NCBI GenBank assembly: GCA_902619925.1
Contig: CACNFY010000004.1
Location: 1 to 64,000 of the forward strand
DNA: 64,000 bases
Direction of reading: 5' to 3'
Source of the DNA: an uncultured Pelagibacteraceae bacterium
Lineage (GTDB): Bacteria > Pseudomonadota > Alphaproteobacteria > Pelagibacterales > Pelagibacteraceae
Positions within the stretch are counted from its first letter, which is position 1, and each line of letters starts with the position of its first letter. The notes under the pieces are model-generated. The model was not told the DNA's origin. It saw nothing but the letters and a program-made list of their open reading frames with translations, and did no database searches. The position numbers and the translations under genes were made by a program. Of the stretch, positions 53,663 through 61,695 are shown piece by piece.

Positions 53663-54513
53663 TTATCAACACGATAATAAGATTTTTTTCCTAAAATTGA
53701 ACAGATTAAACCAGCTAATCTATTATAATATTTAATCTTTTTTGTTTTATTAAACAATATTAAAAAAATTAAATATTTAAATAAAGATGAAAATAGATTT
53801 GGAGAAATTCTAATTAAAGCTTTAGTTAGTCCATAATGTTTTCGATTATAATAAAATTTAGACCACATCCAATGCCAATTTCTAAGTTTTTCGATGTCTG
53901 CTTTATTCATATTGGTTGATGATGCTGCTATATGGTCAACTATTGAGCTATTAAACACATAAATTTTGTGACCCAAATCTATAGCTCTTTTACATAAATC
54001 ATCATTTTCTAAATACAAAAATATATTTTCATCAAAGAAATTTCCTTGAAACTTTTTTTTATTTATCAACATAGAAAACCCATCAACAACATTCACAGAA
54101 ATAATATCCTGGTATTTATTATTTTCATTAATGATACCTTTATAATTTGGAAATCTTTGATTGCTAATTACAGGTGAGACAATTGCAAAATCATCAATTT
54201 GTTTTAAATCTTTAATTAAATTATCTAAAGTATCAGGTTTAAATATTGTGTCTGGATTAAGTATAAATACAAAATCTGTGTTTGATCTGGATATTCCTAT
54301 ATTATTTGAAGCCCCCATTCCTAAGTTGTCATTTAAAAATACCTCAATATTGTCATATTTTAATTCTAATTCTTTTTTTAATTTAATATTTCTAGAATTT
54401 TCTATTAATATTTTTTTTGAATTTATAGGTAATGAATCTAGGCATTTATAAATTACATTTTCACTTTTATAGCAAACAACTATGAATGTAATATTATCCA
54501 ATTCTAAATGCAT
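53659..54513 (-). CDS. Glycosyltransferase family 2
   Basis: A 284-residue GT-A glycosyltransferase. FIVVCYKSENVIYKCLDSL near residues 10-28 is the nucleotide-binding start, FVFILNPDTIF near 72-82 has the Asp-x-Asp-like metal site (NPDT), and LENDDLCKRAIDLG near 167-180 contains the acceptor-side acidic motif. The RNWHWMWSKFYYNRKHYG segment near the C-terminus is shared with the second minus-strand GT2 of this island. It probably adds a deoxysugar such as rhamnose during O-chain assembly; the sugar is a guess. Confidence 0.83.
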   Translation of the reverse strand: MHLELDNITFIVVCYKSENVIYKCLDSLPINSKKILIENSRNIKLKKELELKYDNIEVFLNDNLGMGASNNIGISRSNTDFVFILNPDTIFKPDTLDNLIKDLKQIDDFAIVSPVISNQRFPNYKGIINENNKYQDIISVNVVDGFSMLINKKKFQGNFFDENIFLYLENDDLCKRAIDLGHKIYVFNSSIVDHIAASSTNMNKADIEKLRNWHWMWSKFYYNRKHYGLTKALIRISPNLFSSLFKYLIFLILFNKTKKIKYYNRLAGLICSILGKKSYYRVDN

Positions 54514-54560
54514 ATAGATTTTTGAGTATACTAAAAGTAGCGATTAATGTAAAAAAAACA

Positions 54561-55583
54561 ATGAACAAAATTTTAGTTACTGGTGGTTTGGGTTTTATTG
54601 GAAGTAATTTGATTAAGATTTTATTAAAAAAAAATTATTATGTAATTAATATTGATAAAATCAGCTATTCATCAAATTTTTATAACACAAAAAATTTTAA
54701 AAATAATAAAAATTACAAATTTATCAAATGTGATTTGGTCGACAAAATTAAGTTTTTAAAAATCTTAAACAAATATAAACCAATTTGTATTTTTAATTTG
54801 GCTGCAGAAACCCATGTTGACAGATCTATAGATAGTCCTAAGAATTTTATTAAATCAAATATATTAGGAACTTTTAATCTTCTTGAGGCATATAAATTGT
54901 TTTCAAAAAAAAGTAATAAAACAAAATTAATACACGTATCAACTGATGAAGTTTATGGTGACGTATTAAAAGGTAGGTCTAAGGAAAATCATCCTTACAA
55001 ACCTAGCTCCCCATATGCCGCTTCAAAAGCATCATCCGACCATCTAGTGTATTCATATATAAGAACGTATAATATAAAAGCAATAATTACGAATTGTTCA
55101 AATAATTACGGACCAAGACAACATCCAGAAAAACTAATTCCTAAAATTATATATAATGTAATTAATAATAAAGAAATTCCAATTTACGGCAAAGGTTTAA
55201 ATTCCAGAGAATGGATTTATGTAGATGACCATTGCGAAGCTTTGATAAGAGTTTTCTTGAAGGGAAAAATAGGTGAGTTTTATAATATTGGTTCAAACGT
55301 AAATTTAAATAATCTACAAGTGGTTAATCACATAATTAATGTTGTAAACAAAAAAATAAACTTAAATAAAAAAATTAAAATTAAATTTGTAAAAGACAGG
55401 CCTGGACATGATTTTAGATACGCTATAAACAGTGATAAAATTTTAAAAAAACTTAAATGGAAACCAAAGTATACATTTAAAGATGGAATATATTTAACAT
55501 TTAAATGGTACTATGAAAATAAAAAATATTTTTCTAATTTTAGCAAAAAAGATATAATTAAAAGATTAGGAAAATTAAAATGA
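54561..55583 (+). CDS. rfbB: dTDP-glucose 4,6-dehydratase
   Basis: Short-chain dehydrogenase that turns dTDP-glucose into dTDP-4-keto-6-deoxyglucose. VTGGLGFIGSNLIKILL is the NAD-binding motif, NLAAETHVDRSIDSP near residues 82-96 and VSTDEVYGD near 127-135 carry catalytic residues, and YAASKAS gives the Tyr-x3-Lys pair. I start at the ATG at 54561 (340 residues), which gives the normal MNKILVTGG start; the track start at 54522 is a TTG in a spacer. First gene of rfbB-rfbA-rfbC with overlapping codons. Confidence 0.93.
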   Translation: MNKILVTGGLGFIGSNLIKILLKKNYYVINIDKISYSSNFYNTKNFKNNKNYKFIKCDLVDKIKFLKILNKYKPICIFNLAAETHVDRSIDSPKNFIKSNILGTFNLLEAYKLFSKKSNKTKLIHVSTDEVYGDVLKGRSKENHPYKPSSPYAASKASSDHLVYSYIRTYNIKAIITNCSNNYGPRQHPEKLIPKIIYNVINNKEIPIYGKGLNSREWIYVDDHCEALIRVFLKGKIGEFYNIGSNVNLNNLQVVNHIINVVNKKINLNKKIKIKFVKDRPGHDFRYAINSDKILKKLKWKPKYTFKDGIYLTFKWYYENKKYFSNFSKKDIIKRLGKLK

Positions 55584-56449
55584 TTAAAAAAGGGATTATA
55601 TTGTCTGGCGGACTTGGAACTAGAATGAGTCCATTAACTAAAGCAGTAAATAAACAGTTATTACCAATCTATGACAAGCCTTTAATTTATTATCCTTTAT
55701 CAATTTTACTATTATCAAAAATAAAAAATATATTAATTATTGTTAATAAAGGACAAGTTGATCAATACAAAAAATTATTACCGGATGGAAAAAGACTTGG
55801 CATCAAAATTGAATATAAAGAACAGGCTTCTCCTAAAGGTCTACCCGATGCCTTTATCTTAGGTGAAAAATTTATTGGAAAAGATAATGTTGCCTTAATT
55901 TTAGGTGATAATTTCTTTTATGGACAAAATTTAACGAATACACTTATTGAATGTTGTAATTTAAAAAAAGGAGCTAAAATCCTATTACACAAAGTTTCAA
56001 AGCCAGAACAGTATGGAGTAGCAAAAATTGATAGAAATAAAAAAGTAATAAAAATCCAAGAGAAACCAAAAAAAAATATATCAGATCTTGCAATAACTGG
56101 TTTGTATTTTTTTGATAACAAAGTTATTAATTATTCAAAAAAGTTGAAACCATCTAAAAGAGGTGAAATTGAAATAACCGACTTGTTAAATATTTATAGG
56201 ACAAAAAAATTACTTAAATCAGATTTTATAGGTAGAGGCGGTGCATGGCTTGACACCGGATCAATAGAGGACTTCTATAAAACAAGTGCTTTTGTTTCCG
56301 CGATAGAAAACAGACAAGGATTTAAAATTGCATGTTTAGAGGAAATTGCATTAAATAATAAATGGATAAATAAAAATCATATTAAAAAAGCTATTAAGTT
56401 TTATGGAAATTGCATTTATTCAAAATATCTATCTAAATTGTTAGTTTAA
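55580..56449 (+). CDS. rfbA: Glucose-1-phosphate thymidylyltransferase
   Basis: Makes dTDP-glucose from dTTP and glucose 1-phosphate. The N-terminal ILSGGLGTRMSPLTKAVNKQ near residues 7-26 is the nucleotide-binding signature with the catalytic Arg and Lys, LPIYDKPLIYYPLS and LGDNFFYGQNL near 107-117 follow, and GRGGAWLDTGS near 217-227 is near the C-terminus. The 289-residue length is normal. Overlaps rfbB by 4 bp and rfbC by one base. Confidence 0.95.
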   Translation: MIKKGIILSGGLGTRMSPLTKAVNKQLLPIYDKPLIYYPLSILLLSKIKNILIIVNKGQVDQYKKLLPDGKRLGIKIEYKEQASPKGLPDAFILGEKFIGKDNVALILGDNFFYGQNLTNTLIECCNLKKGAKILLHKVSKPEQYGVAKIDRNKKVIKIQEKPKKNISDLAITGLYFFDNKVINYSKKLKPSKRGEIEITDLLNIYRTKKLLKSDFIGRGGAWLDTGSIEDFYKTSAFVSAIENRQGFKIACLEEIALNNKWINKNHIKKAIKFYGNCIYSKYLSKLLV

Positions 56450-56979
56450 TGAAAAAAATAAAAACTAAATTTAAAAATTTGTTTGTACTTCAAGGTATTA
56501 AGCACAGAGATAAACGTGGTTATTTAAAAGAAGTTTTTATTGAAAAAGAAGTAAAAAAAAAAATTAAATTTACGATAGTTTCATGCTCAAATAAAAATGT
56601 CCTTAGAGGTATGCATTACCAAATTAAATTCCCTCAAGATAAATTTATAACTGTTTTAAAAGGTCAAATTTTAGATGTTGTAGTTGATTTAAGAAAAAAA
56701 TCTAAAACATTTGGTAAACACTTTAAAATTAAATTAAGTGATAAAAATAATAAATTTTTATTTGTACCAAAAGGTTTTGCGCATGGATTTTTGGGTCTAG
56801 ATAAAGAAAATTTAGTGCTTTATAGTTTAACAAATTATCGATCTGTTAAAGCCGAGAGAAGTTTATTATGGAAAGATAAAAACCTTAAAATTAATTGGGG
56901 TATCAAAAAACCTATTGTTTCTAAAAGAGATAGTGAAGCAAAAACATTTAAAGAAATTATAAATTCTAATGAATTCTAA
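56449..56979 (+). CDS. rfbC: dTDP-4-dehydrorhamnose 3,5-epimerase
   Basis: Cupin-fold epimerase of 176 residues acting on dTDP-4-keto-6-deoxyglucose. NVLRGMHYQIKFPQDKF near residues 43-59 contains the catalytic His, VVDLRKKSKTFGK near 77-89 the substrate strand, and FVPKGFAHGF near 103-112 the second conserved His. It completes rfbBAC; the usual fourth enzyme, the reductase RfbD, is not adjacent, but an RfbD-like SDR is encoded at 60982. Convergent with the second GT2 gene, overlapping by 14 bp. Confidence 0.93.
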   Translation: MKKIKTKFKNLFVLQGIKHRDKRGYLKEVFIEKEVKKKIKFTIVSCSNKNVLRGMHYQIKFPQDKFITVLKGQILDVVVDLRKKSKTFGKHFKIKLSDKNNKFLFVPKGFAHGFLGLDKENLVLYSLTNYRSVKAERSLLWKDKNLKINWGIKKPIVSKRDSEAKTFKEIINSNEF

Positions 56980-57811
56980 AATATGACTTTAAATTTAAAT
57001 ATCCACTCATTAAACCACTTAACTCAGATAAACTTAAATTTAAATTTCTTTTATTAAAAAATAAAATATTAAAAATTATACCTTTTATTGAATTTTTTAA
57101 ATTTGGAAAAGTTTTACTAATTGCAATTAAAATACCTTTGTGTTTCAAATAAAAATTATATTTAGACCAACAATAATGCCAGTTTCTTAATTGTTTGTAT
57201 TTTTCAATTAATCTAGCATCTATGGAACTACCACCTAAATGTTCAATTGTAACTTTTTCGTACAAGTAAATTTTTTTATTCAGCTTTTTACATCTTTCAT
57301 AAAAATCAGACTCTTCAAAGTAAAGGAAAAATCTTTCATCAAAATATCCAATTTTATCAAAATTCTTATTTTCAAACATCATTACACAGCCAGTATTGAA
57401 ATTTAAGAATTTCATCCTATTTTCTAAATCATTTCCTAATATTAAATTTTTGTAATTTTGACCCTTTATTTTAACAGTAATAACTCCAAAATTATTTGTA
57501 AGTTTTGCTCTATTATAGATTTGTTTGACTTGTCTGGATGTTATTTTAGTATCTAGATCCAAATACAAAGTATATTTAGTTTTTATTTTTTTCAATCCAT
57601 AATTAAGTCCTGCACCGAAACCATTATTTTTTTTTGGAAAATAGAACTTGATATTTTTATTATATTTAATTAATTTTTGTTTAAGTTTTTTATTATTAGA
57701 ATTCTCAACAATAACTATCTTAAAATTTTTATTTAAATTTGTAATTAATTTCTCAAGTCTTTCATTTGAGTTATATGAAACACATATAATTGTGAGGTTT
57801 AAACTTTTCAT
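56966..57811 (-). CDS. Glycosyltransferase family 2 (paralogue of the GT2 at 53659)
   Basis: A 281-residue GT2 protein. TIICVSYNSNERLEKLI near residues 8-24 starts the nucleotide-binding domain, YTLYLDLDTKI near 78-88 provides the Asp-x-Asp metal site, and FFLYFEESDFYERCKKL near 151-167 has the acidic acceptor motif. The RNWHYCWSKYNFYLKHKG segment near the C-terminus matches the first GT2 of the island closely. The end overlaps rfbC and the start is coupled to an upstream unknown gene by a 4-bp overlap. Confidence 0.82.
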   Translation of the reverse strand: MKSLNLTIICVSYNSNERLEKLITNLNKNFKIVIVENSNNKKLKQKLIKYNKNIKFYFPKKNNGFGAGLNYGLKKIKTKYTLYLDLDTKITSRQVKQIYNRAKLTNNFGVITVKIKGQNYKNLILGNDLENRMKFLNFNTGCVMMFENKNFDKIGYFDERFFLYFEESDFYERCKKLNKKIYLYEKVTIEHLGGSSIDARLIEKYKQLRNWHYCWSKYNFYLKHKGILIAISKTFPNLKNSIKGIIFNILFFNKRNLNLSLSELSGLMSGYLNLKSYFRIH

Positions 57812-58461
57812 ATTTTTTTTGAAAAAAGTAAATTTAAAGAATAAGTTTCAAATTTTTTTTTTGAGGCTATATTTTTGTCAGCATTTCTTGATTTAAATAT
57901 TAATTCAAAATTATTTTTTTTCATTAAATAAATTAAATTTTTGTATGAGTGAATACTTTGATATAGATTTTTATTGTTTAATTGTCTTGATACATAATTT
58001 TTTTTCATTGAAAATGGTGTGTGGGTAATTAAAATTTTTTTAGAATTTTTTAAATTAATCTTTTTTAATATATTAAGATCTTTTAAATATTGTAAAGATG
58101 AACCAAAATTAATTATATCCCACGATAGTTTGAGAATTTTTTCGTTTTTAAACACAACAAAATTCTTTTTTTTTTTATAATTATGTTGAGTAAATGGATC
58201 ATATATATAAAATTCAAAATCCTTAATATTTATCTTATTTAACAAATTTGCGTATACGATTTTATTACTTCCATAATCCAATACTCTTATTTTTTGCTTA
58301 TTTTTTTTATTAATTGATATAATTGTTAAGCAAAAAATATCTCTAATATGATTATAAATACCTTCCTCAATTAAATTAAACTTATTTTTTTTATTATGAT
58401 TATTTATTTTTCTTAATAGCTGAATATTATTATTGTAATTAATCCAATTAAAGCTATTCAT
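57808..58461 (-). CDS. Putative methyltransferase-like protein of the polysaccharide island
   Basis: A 217-residue protein with weak Rossmann features: KIRVLDYGSNKIVYANLL near residues 62-79 looks like a SAM-binding motif I, and DIINFGSSLQYLKDLN near 115-130 like a motif IV. The pattern recalls the TIGR04325-type methyltransferases of surface-sugar loci. The rest is extremely rich in Lys, Asn and Ile. The substrate is unknown. It is coupled to the GT2 gene downstream and divergent from the cupin gene with 8 bp between start codons. Confidence 0.5.
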   Translation of the reverse strand: MNSFNWINYNNNIQLLRKINNHNKKNKFNLIEEGIYNHIRDIFCLTIISINKKNKQKIRVLDYGSNKIVYANLLNKINIKDFEFYIYDPFTQHNYKKKKNFVVFKNEKILKLSWDIINFGSSLQYLKDLNILKKINLKNSKKILITHTPFSMKKNYVSRQLNNKNLYQSIHSYKNLIYLMKKNNFELIFKSRNADKNIASKKKFETYSLNLLFSKKI

Positions 58462-58469
58462 TTTAATAT

Positions 58470-58874
58470 ATGACCTTATATACAGAAAAAGAATTTAAAA
58501 TATATAAAAAAAAAAGTGGAAATTTAATTCCTTTTTCATTCAAGAAAGATCTACCTTTCAAGCCTAAAAGGATTTTTATAGTTTACGGCAAGAAAGGTTA
58601 TGTTAGGGCTAAACATGCTCATTACACTTGTAAACAATATATAGTGGTTATATCTGGTCGTGTGGAAATATCTTTCGAAAATAAAAACAACAAATCAAAA
58701 CTGATATTGGGAAATAAAAAAAATTTTGGTTTTCTTTCAAAGCCACTTACATGGATAAAAGTAAAATTTTTAACAAACCAATGTATAATTATGGTTTTTT
58801 GCGATAAAGAATATAAATATAGTGATTATATAACAAGTTATAAAAAATTTCTTAATATAATAAAACGAAAATAA
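58470..58874 (+). CDS. FdtA/QdtA-like dTDP-4-keto-6-deoxyglucose 3,4-ketoisomerase
   Basis: A 134-residue cupin protein of the WxcM-like/FdtA family. KRIFIVYGKKGYVRAKHAHY near residues 30-49 has the conserved Arg and His pair, CKQYIVVISGRVEIS near 52-66 is the core cupin strand, and FGFLSKPLTWIKVKF near 89-103 follows. FdtA/QdtA/TylM-type enzymes move the keto group from C4 to C3 of dTDP-4-keto-6-deoxyglucose so that an aminotransferase can make a 3-amino sugar. A DegT aminotransferase lies four genes downstream, which fits. Confidence 0.8.
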   Translation: MTLYTEKEFKIYKKKSGNLIPFSFKKDLPFKPKRIFIVYGKKGYVRAKHAHYTCKQYIVVISGRVEISFENKNNKSKLILGNKKNFGFLSKPLTWIKVKFLTNQCIIMVFCDKEYKYSDYITSYKKFLNIIKRK

Positions 58875-58875
58875 T

Positions 58876-59799
58876 ATGAATTTACTAATAACTGGAGCTT
58901 GTGGCCATATCGGAAGTTATGTAGTTCAAAATCTTCCTAAAATTAAGAAAATTAAAAAAACTGTATTAATAGATAATTTAGAATTTGGTAGACATAACTC
59001 TTTATTCAATAATAAAAAGGGAAATAAGATTAGATTTTATTTAAGTGATCTAAAAGACAAGAAAAGTTTAAATGAAATTGGTAAAATTGATTATGTTATT
59101 CATTTAGCATCTATGACCAATGCTGAGAATAGCTTTAAAGATAAAAAAAAAATGTATGACAACAATTTAGGCTGTTTTAAAAATGTATTAAATTATTGTA
59201 TAAAAAATAAATGTAAATTAATTCATATATCATCTACAAGCGTTTATGGAAAACAGACAAATATAGTAGACGAAGATTGCGAAAAAAAATTTTTAAAGCC
59301 ACAATCTCCATATGCGGATATAAAACTTATAGAAGAGAATATATTAAACAAGAATAAAAAAAAAATAAAATTTGTAATTCTGCGTTTTGGAACTATAGCT
59401 GGTATATCTCCTGGGATGAGATTCCATACTGCAGTTAACAAATTTTGTTTTTTAGCATCAATAAAAAAACCCATCACTGTTTATAAAACTGCAATGAATC
59501 AATTTAGACCCTATCTTTCATTGCAAGATGCATTTATGGCATTTAAATTTTGTATAGATAAAAATTTATTTAATAATGAAAAATATAACATTTTATCTGG
59601 GAACTTCACAGTTAAACATATTTTAGATAAAATAAAAAAGTATAAAAAAAATATTAAAATTAATTACATAAGCAGTCCAATTATGAATCAATTATCTTAT
59701 CATGTAAGTAATGCCAAAATTTGCGAGAAGGGATTAAAATTAAAAAATAGTATAGATAGTGATGTTAAAGATACCATTAAACTTTTGGATAATATTTAA
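58876..59799 (+). CDS. NAD-dependent epimerase/dehydratase (SDR family)
   Basis: A 307-residue extended SDR. LITGACGHIGSYVVQNL near residues 3-19 is the NAD-binding motif, HLASMTNAENSFKD near 75-88, ISSTSVYGKQ near 117-126 and PYADIKL near 142-148 with the Tyr-x3-Lys pair. Activity on a dTDP- or other nucleotide-sugar is expected; whether epimerase, reductase or dehydratase cannot be decided. It overlaps by one base the start of the following methyltransferase, within one plus-strand operon. Confidence 0.78.
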   Translation: MNLLITGACGHIGSYVVQNLPKIKKIKKTVLIDNLEFGRHNSLFNNKKGNKIRFYLSDLKDKKSLNEIGKIDYVIHLASMTNAENSFKDKKKMYDNNLGCFKNVLNYCIKNKCKLIHISSTSVYGKQTNIVDEDCEKKFLKPQSPYADIKLIEENILNKNKKKIKFVILRFGTIAGISPGMRFHTAVNKFCFLASIKKPITVYKTAMNQFRPYLSLQDAFMAFKFCIDKNLFNNEKYNILSGNFTVKHILDKIKKYKKNIKINYISSPIMNQLSYHVSNAKICEKGLKLKNSIDSDVKDTIKLLDNI

Positions 59800-60995
59800 T
59801 GAAGTGTAAAATTACTGGAAAAAAATTGAAACCATTTATGTCATTTGGAAAAATGCCAATTGCTAATGGTTTTCTGAATAAAAAAGATTTTAAAAAAGAG
59901 TTTTTTTTCAACATGGAAGTCGGTTTTTCCAAAAAATTATCTTTGTTTCAAATAAATGAGCATCCAAAGCCTGAACAAATGTTTAATAAATCATATCCAT
60001 TTTTTACAGGAAGTTCTTTATCAATGATTAAACATTTTAAAGGTTATGCTGATTGGATAATCAAAAACTATAGTAAAAATCTTAAATATTTAGTTGAGAT
60101 TGGTTCTAATGATGGCACTTTTCTTCTTAATTTTAAGAAAAAGAATATTAAAATTTATGGTTATGAACCATCAAAAAATGTTGCGAATTTAGCAAAAAGA
60201 AAAGGAATTAATACAATCAATAATTTCTTTAATTTAAATAGTGTAAAAAGCAACAAAAAGATCAAAAATAAAGTTAATATAATTTGTGCAGCTAATGCAA
60301 TTTGTCATATTCCTGATTTAAAAAACCTTATAAAATCTGTTGATTATCTTTTAAGTGAAGAGGGATTGTTTATATTCGAAGAACCTTATCTAGGGTCAAT
60401 GTATAAAAAGGGATCATACGATCAAATATATGATGAGCATATATTTATATTTTCTGTTTCATCAATTAAAAAAATATTTGAGTTATTTAACTTTGAGCTA
60501 ATAGATGCTATTCCACAGATTACTCATGGTGGATCTATGAGATACGTTATATCAAGAAAAGGGAGAAGAAAAATAAAAAATAATGTTAATAAAATATTAA
60601 AATATGAGAAAAAAAATAATATTGATAATATTAAAGGATGTTTAAAGTTTAAAAGCAAATGTGAAGGATCTAAAAAAAAACTTATTAAAAAATTAAAAAA
60701 TTTAAAAAAAAATAATAAAACAATTGCTGGTTATGCGGCTACATCAAAAAGTACAACTGTTTTCAATTATTGTAATATAAATAGAAAATTAATTGATTTT
60801 ATTTGTGATACTACAAAGGAAAAAATTGGAAAGTTTTCCCCTGGAACACATATACCTATAGTTTCTATGAGACATTTTTATAATAACTTGCCTGATATCG
60901 TATATCTCTTAGCCTGGAACCATAAAAAAGAAATTTTTAAAAAAGAAAAAAAAATTTTTAAAAAAGTAAAATGGATTTCACATGTCAAACTATAA
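59799..60995 (+). CDS. Sugar C-methyltransferase-like protein (Methyltransf_13/14 type)
   Basis: A 398-residue protein with the three-part layout of NovU/TylC3-type sugar C-methyltransferases: an N-terminal domain with FMSFGKMPIANGF near residues 14-26, a SAM-binding core with LVEIGSNDGTFLLNFKKK near 100-117, and a C-terminal domain with GYAATSKSTTVFNY near 310-323. These enzymes methylate carbon 3 or 5 of dTDP-4-keto sugars. The zinc-site Cys residues normally found as CxxC at the start and as a second pair near residue 45 are mostly missing (CKIT instead of CxxC). Confidence 0.78.
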   Translation: MKCKITGKKLKPFMSFGKMPIANGFLNKKDFKKEFFFNMEVGFSKKLSLFQINEHPKPEQMFNKSYPFFTGSSLSMIKHFKGYADWIIKNYSKNLKYLVEIGSNDGTFLLNFKKKNIKIYGYEPSKNVANLAKRKGINTINNFFNLNSVKSNKKIKNKVNIICAANAICHIPDLKNLIKSVDYLLSEEGLFIFEEPYLGSMYKKGSYDQIYDEHIFIFSVSSIKKIFELFNFELIDAIPQITHGGSMRYVISRKGRRKIKNNVNKILKYEKKNNIDNIKGCLKFKSKCEGSKKKLIKKLKNLKKNNKTIAGYAATSKSTTVFNYCNINRKLIDFICDTTKEKIGKFSPGTHIPIVSMRHFYNNLPDIVYLLAWNHKKEIFKKEKKIFKKVKWISHVKL

Positions 60996-61695
60996 AAAAA
61001 TATTATTTACTGGAGGTTCAGGAAGATTTGGGTCAACTTTTAGAAAAATTCATAATAATAAAAAATATTTATATCCATCAAAAAAAACACTAGATATATT
61101 AAAATATAATTCTTTAAAAAAATACTTCAAAAAAAATAAACCAGATTTAGTTATTCATTGTGCGGCTTTATCAAGACCAATGGATACGCATGATAAGGAA
61201 ATTTCTAAAAGTATTAAAACAAATATAATCGGAACATCTAATCTAGTTTGTGTTTGTGAAGAACTTAATATAAAAATTATTTACTTTTCGACAAATTATA
61301 TTTATCCAAGTACAAAAGGTAATTATGATGAAAACTCCCCAATTAAACCAATTAACAATTATGCTTGGTCTAAACTTGGTGGGGAATCAGCAGTACAGAT
61401 GTATAAAAATTCATTAATTTTAAGAATTTGTATGACAGAAAACCCGTTTATTCACAAATCGGCCTACAAAAATCTGATTACAAATTTTATTTTTCACGAT
61501 GAAATAGTTAAGCTTTTGCCAAAATTATACTCTAAAAAAGGTATTATAAATGTTGGGGGAAAATCACAATCTGTTTATAAATTTGCCAAAAAATTTAATC
61601 CAAAAATTAAAGGAATATATTTAACCAAAAAAAATAAAATAGCAAAGTTAGATACATCTATGAATATTAGAAAATTTAAAAAAATAATATCATGA
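60982..61695 (+). CDS. RfbD-like sugar-nucleotide reductase (SDR family)
   Basis: A 237-residue SDR resembling dTDP-4-dehydrorhamnose reductase. ILFTGGSGRFGSTFRK near residues 7-22 is the NAD(P)-binding motif, KPDLVIHCAALSRP near 53-66 and YFSTNYIYP near 100-108 follow, and NNYAWSKLGGE near 124-134 has the Tyr-x3-Lys pair. It is shorter than RfbD (about 290 residues), lacking part of the substrate-binding domain. It could supply the missing 4-keto reduction for the rfbBAC pathway or act on the amino sugar. Starts within the methyltransferase end. Confidence 0.75.
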   Translation: MSNYKKILFTGGSGRFGSTFRKIHNNKKYLYPSKKTLDILKYNSLKKYFKKNKPDLVIHCAALSRPMDTHDKEISKSIKTNIIGTSNLVCVCEELNIKIIYFSTNYIYPSTKGNYDENSPIKPINNYAWSKLGGESAVQMYKNSLILRICMTENPFIHKSAYKNLITNFIFHDEIVKLLPKLYSKKGIINVGGKSQSVYKFAKKFNPKIKGIYLTKKNKIAKLDTSMNIRKFKKIIS

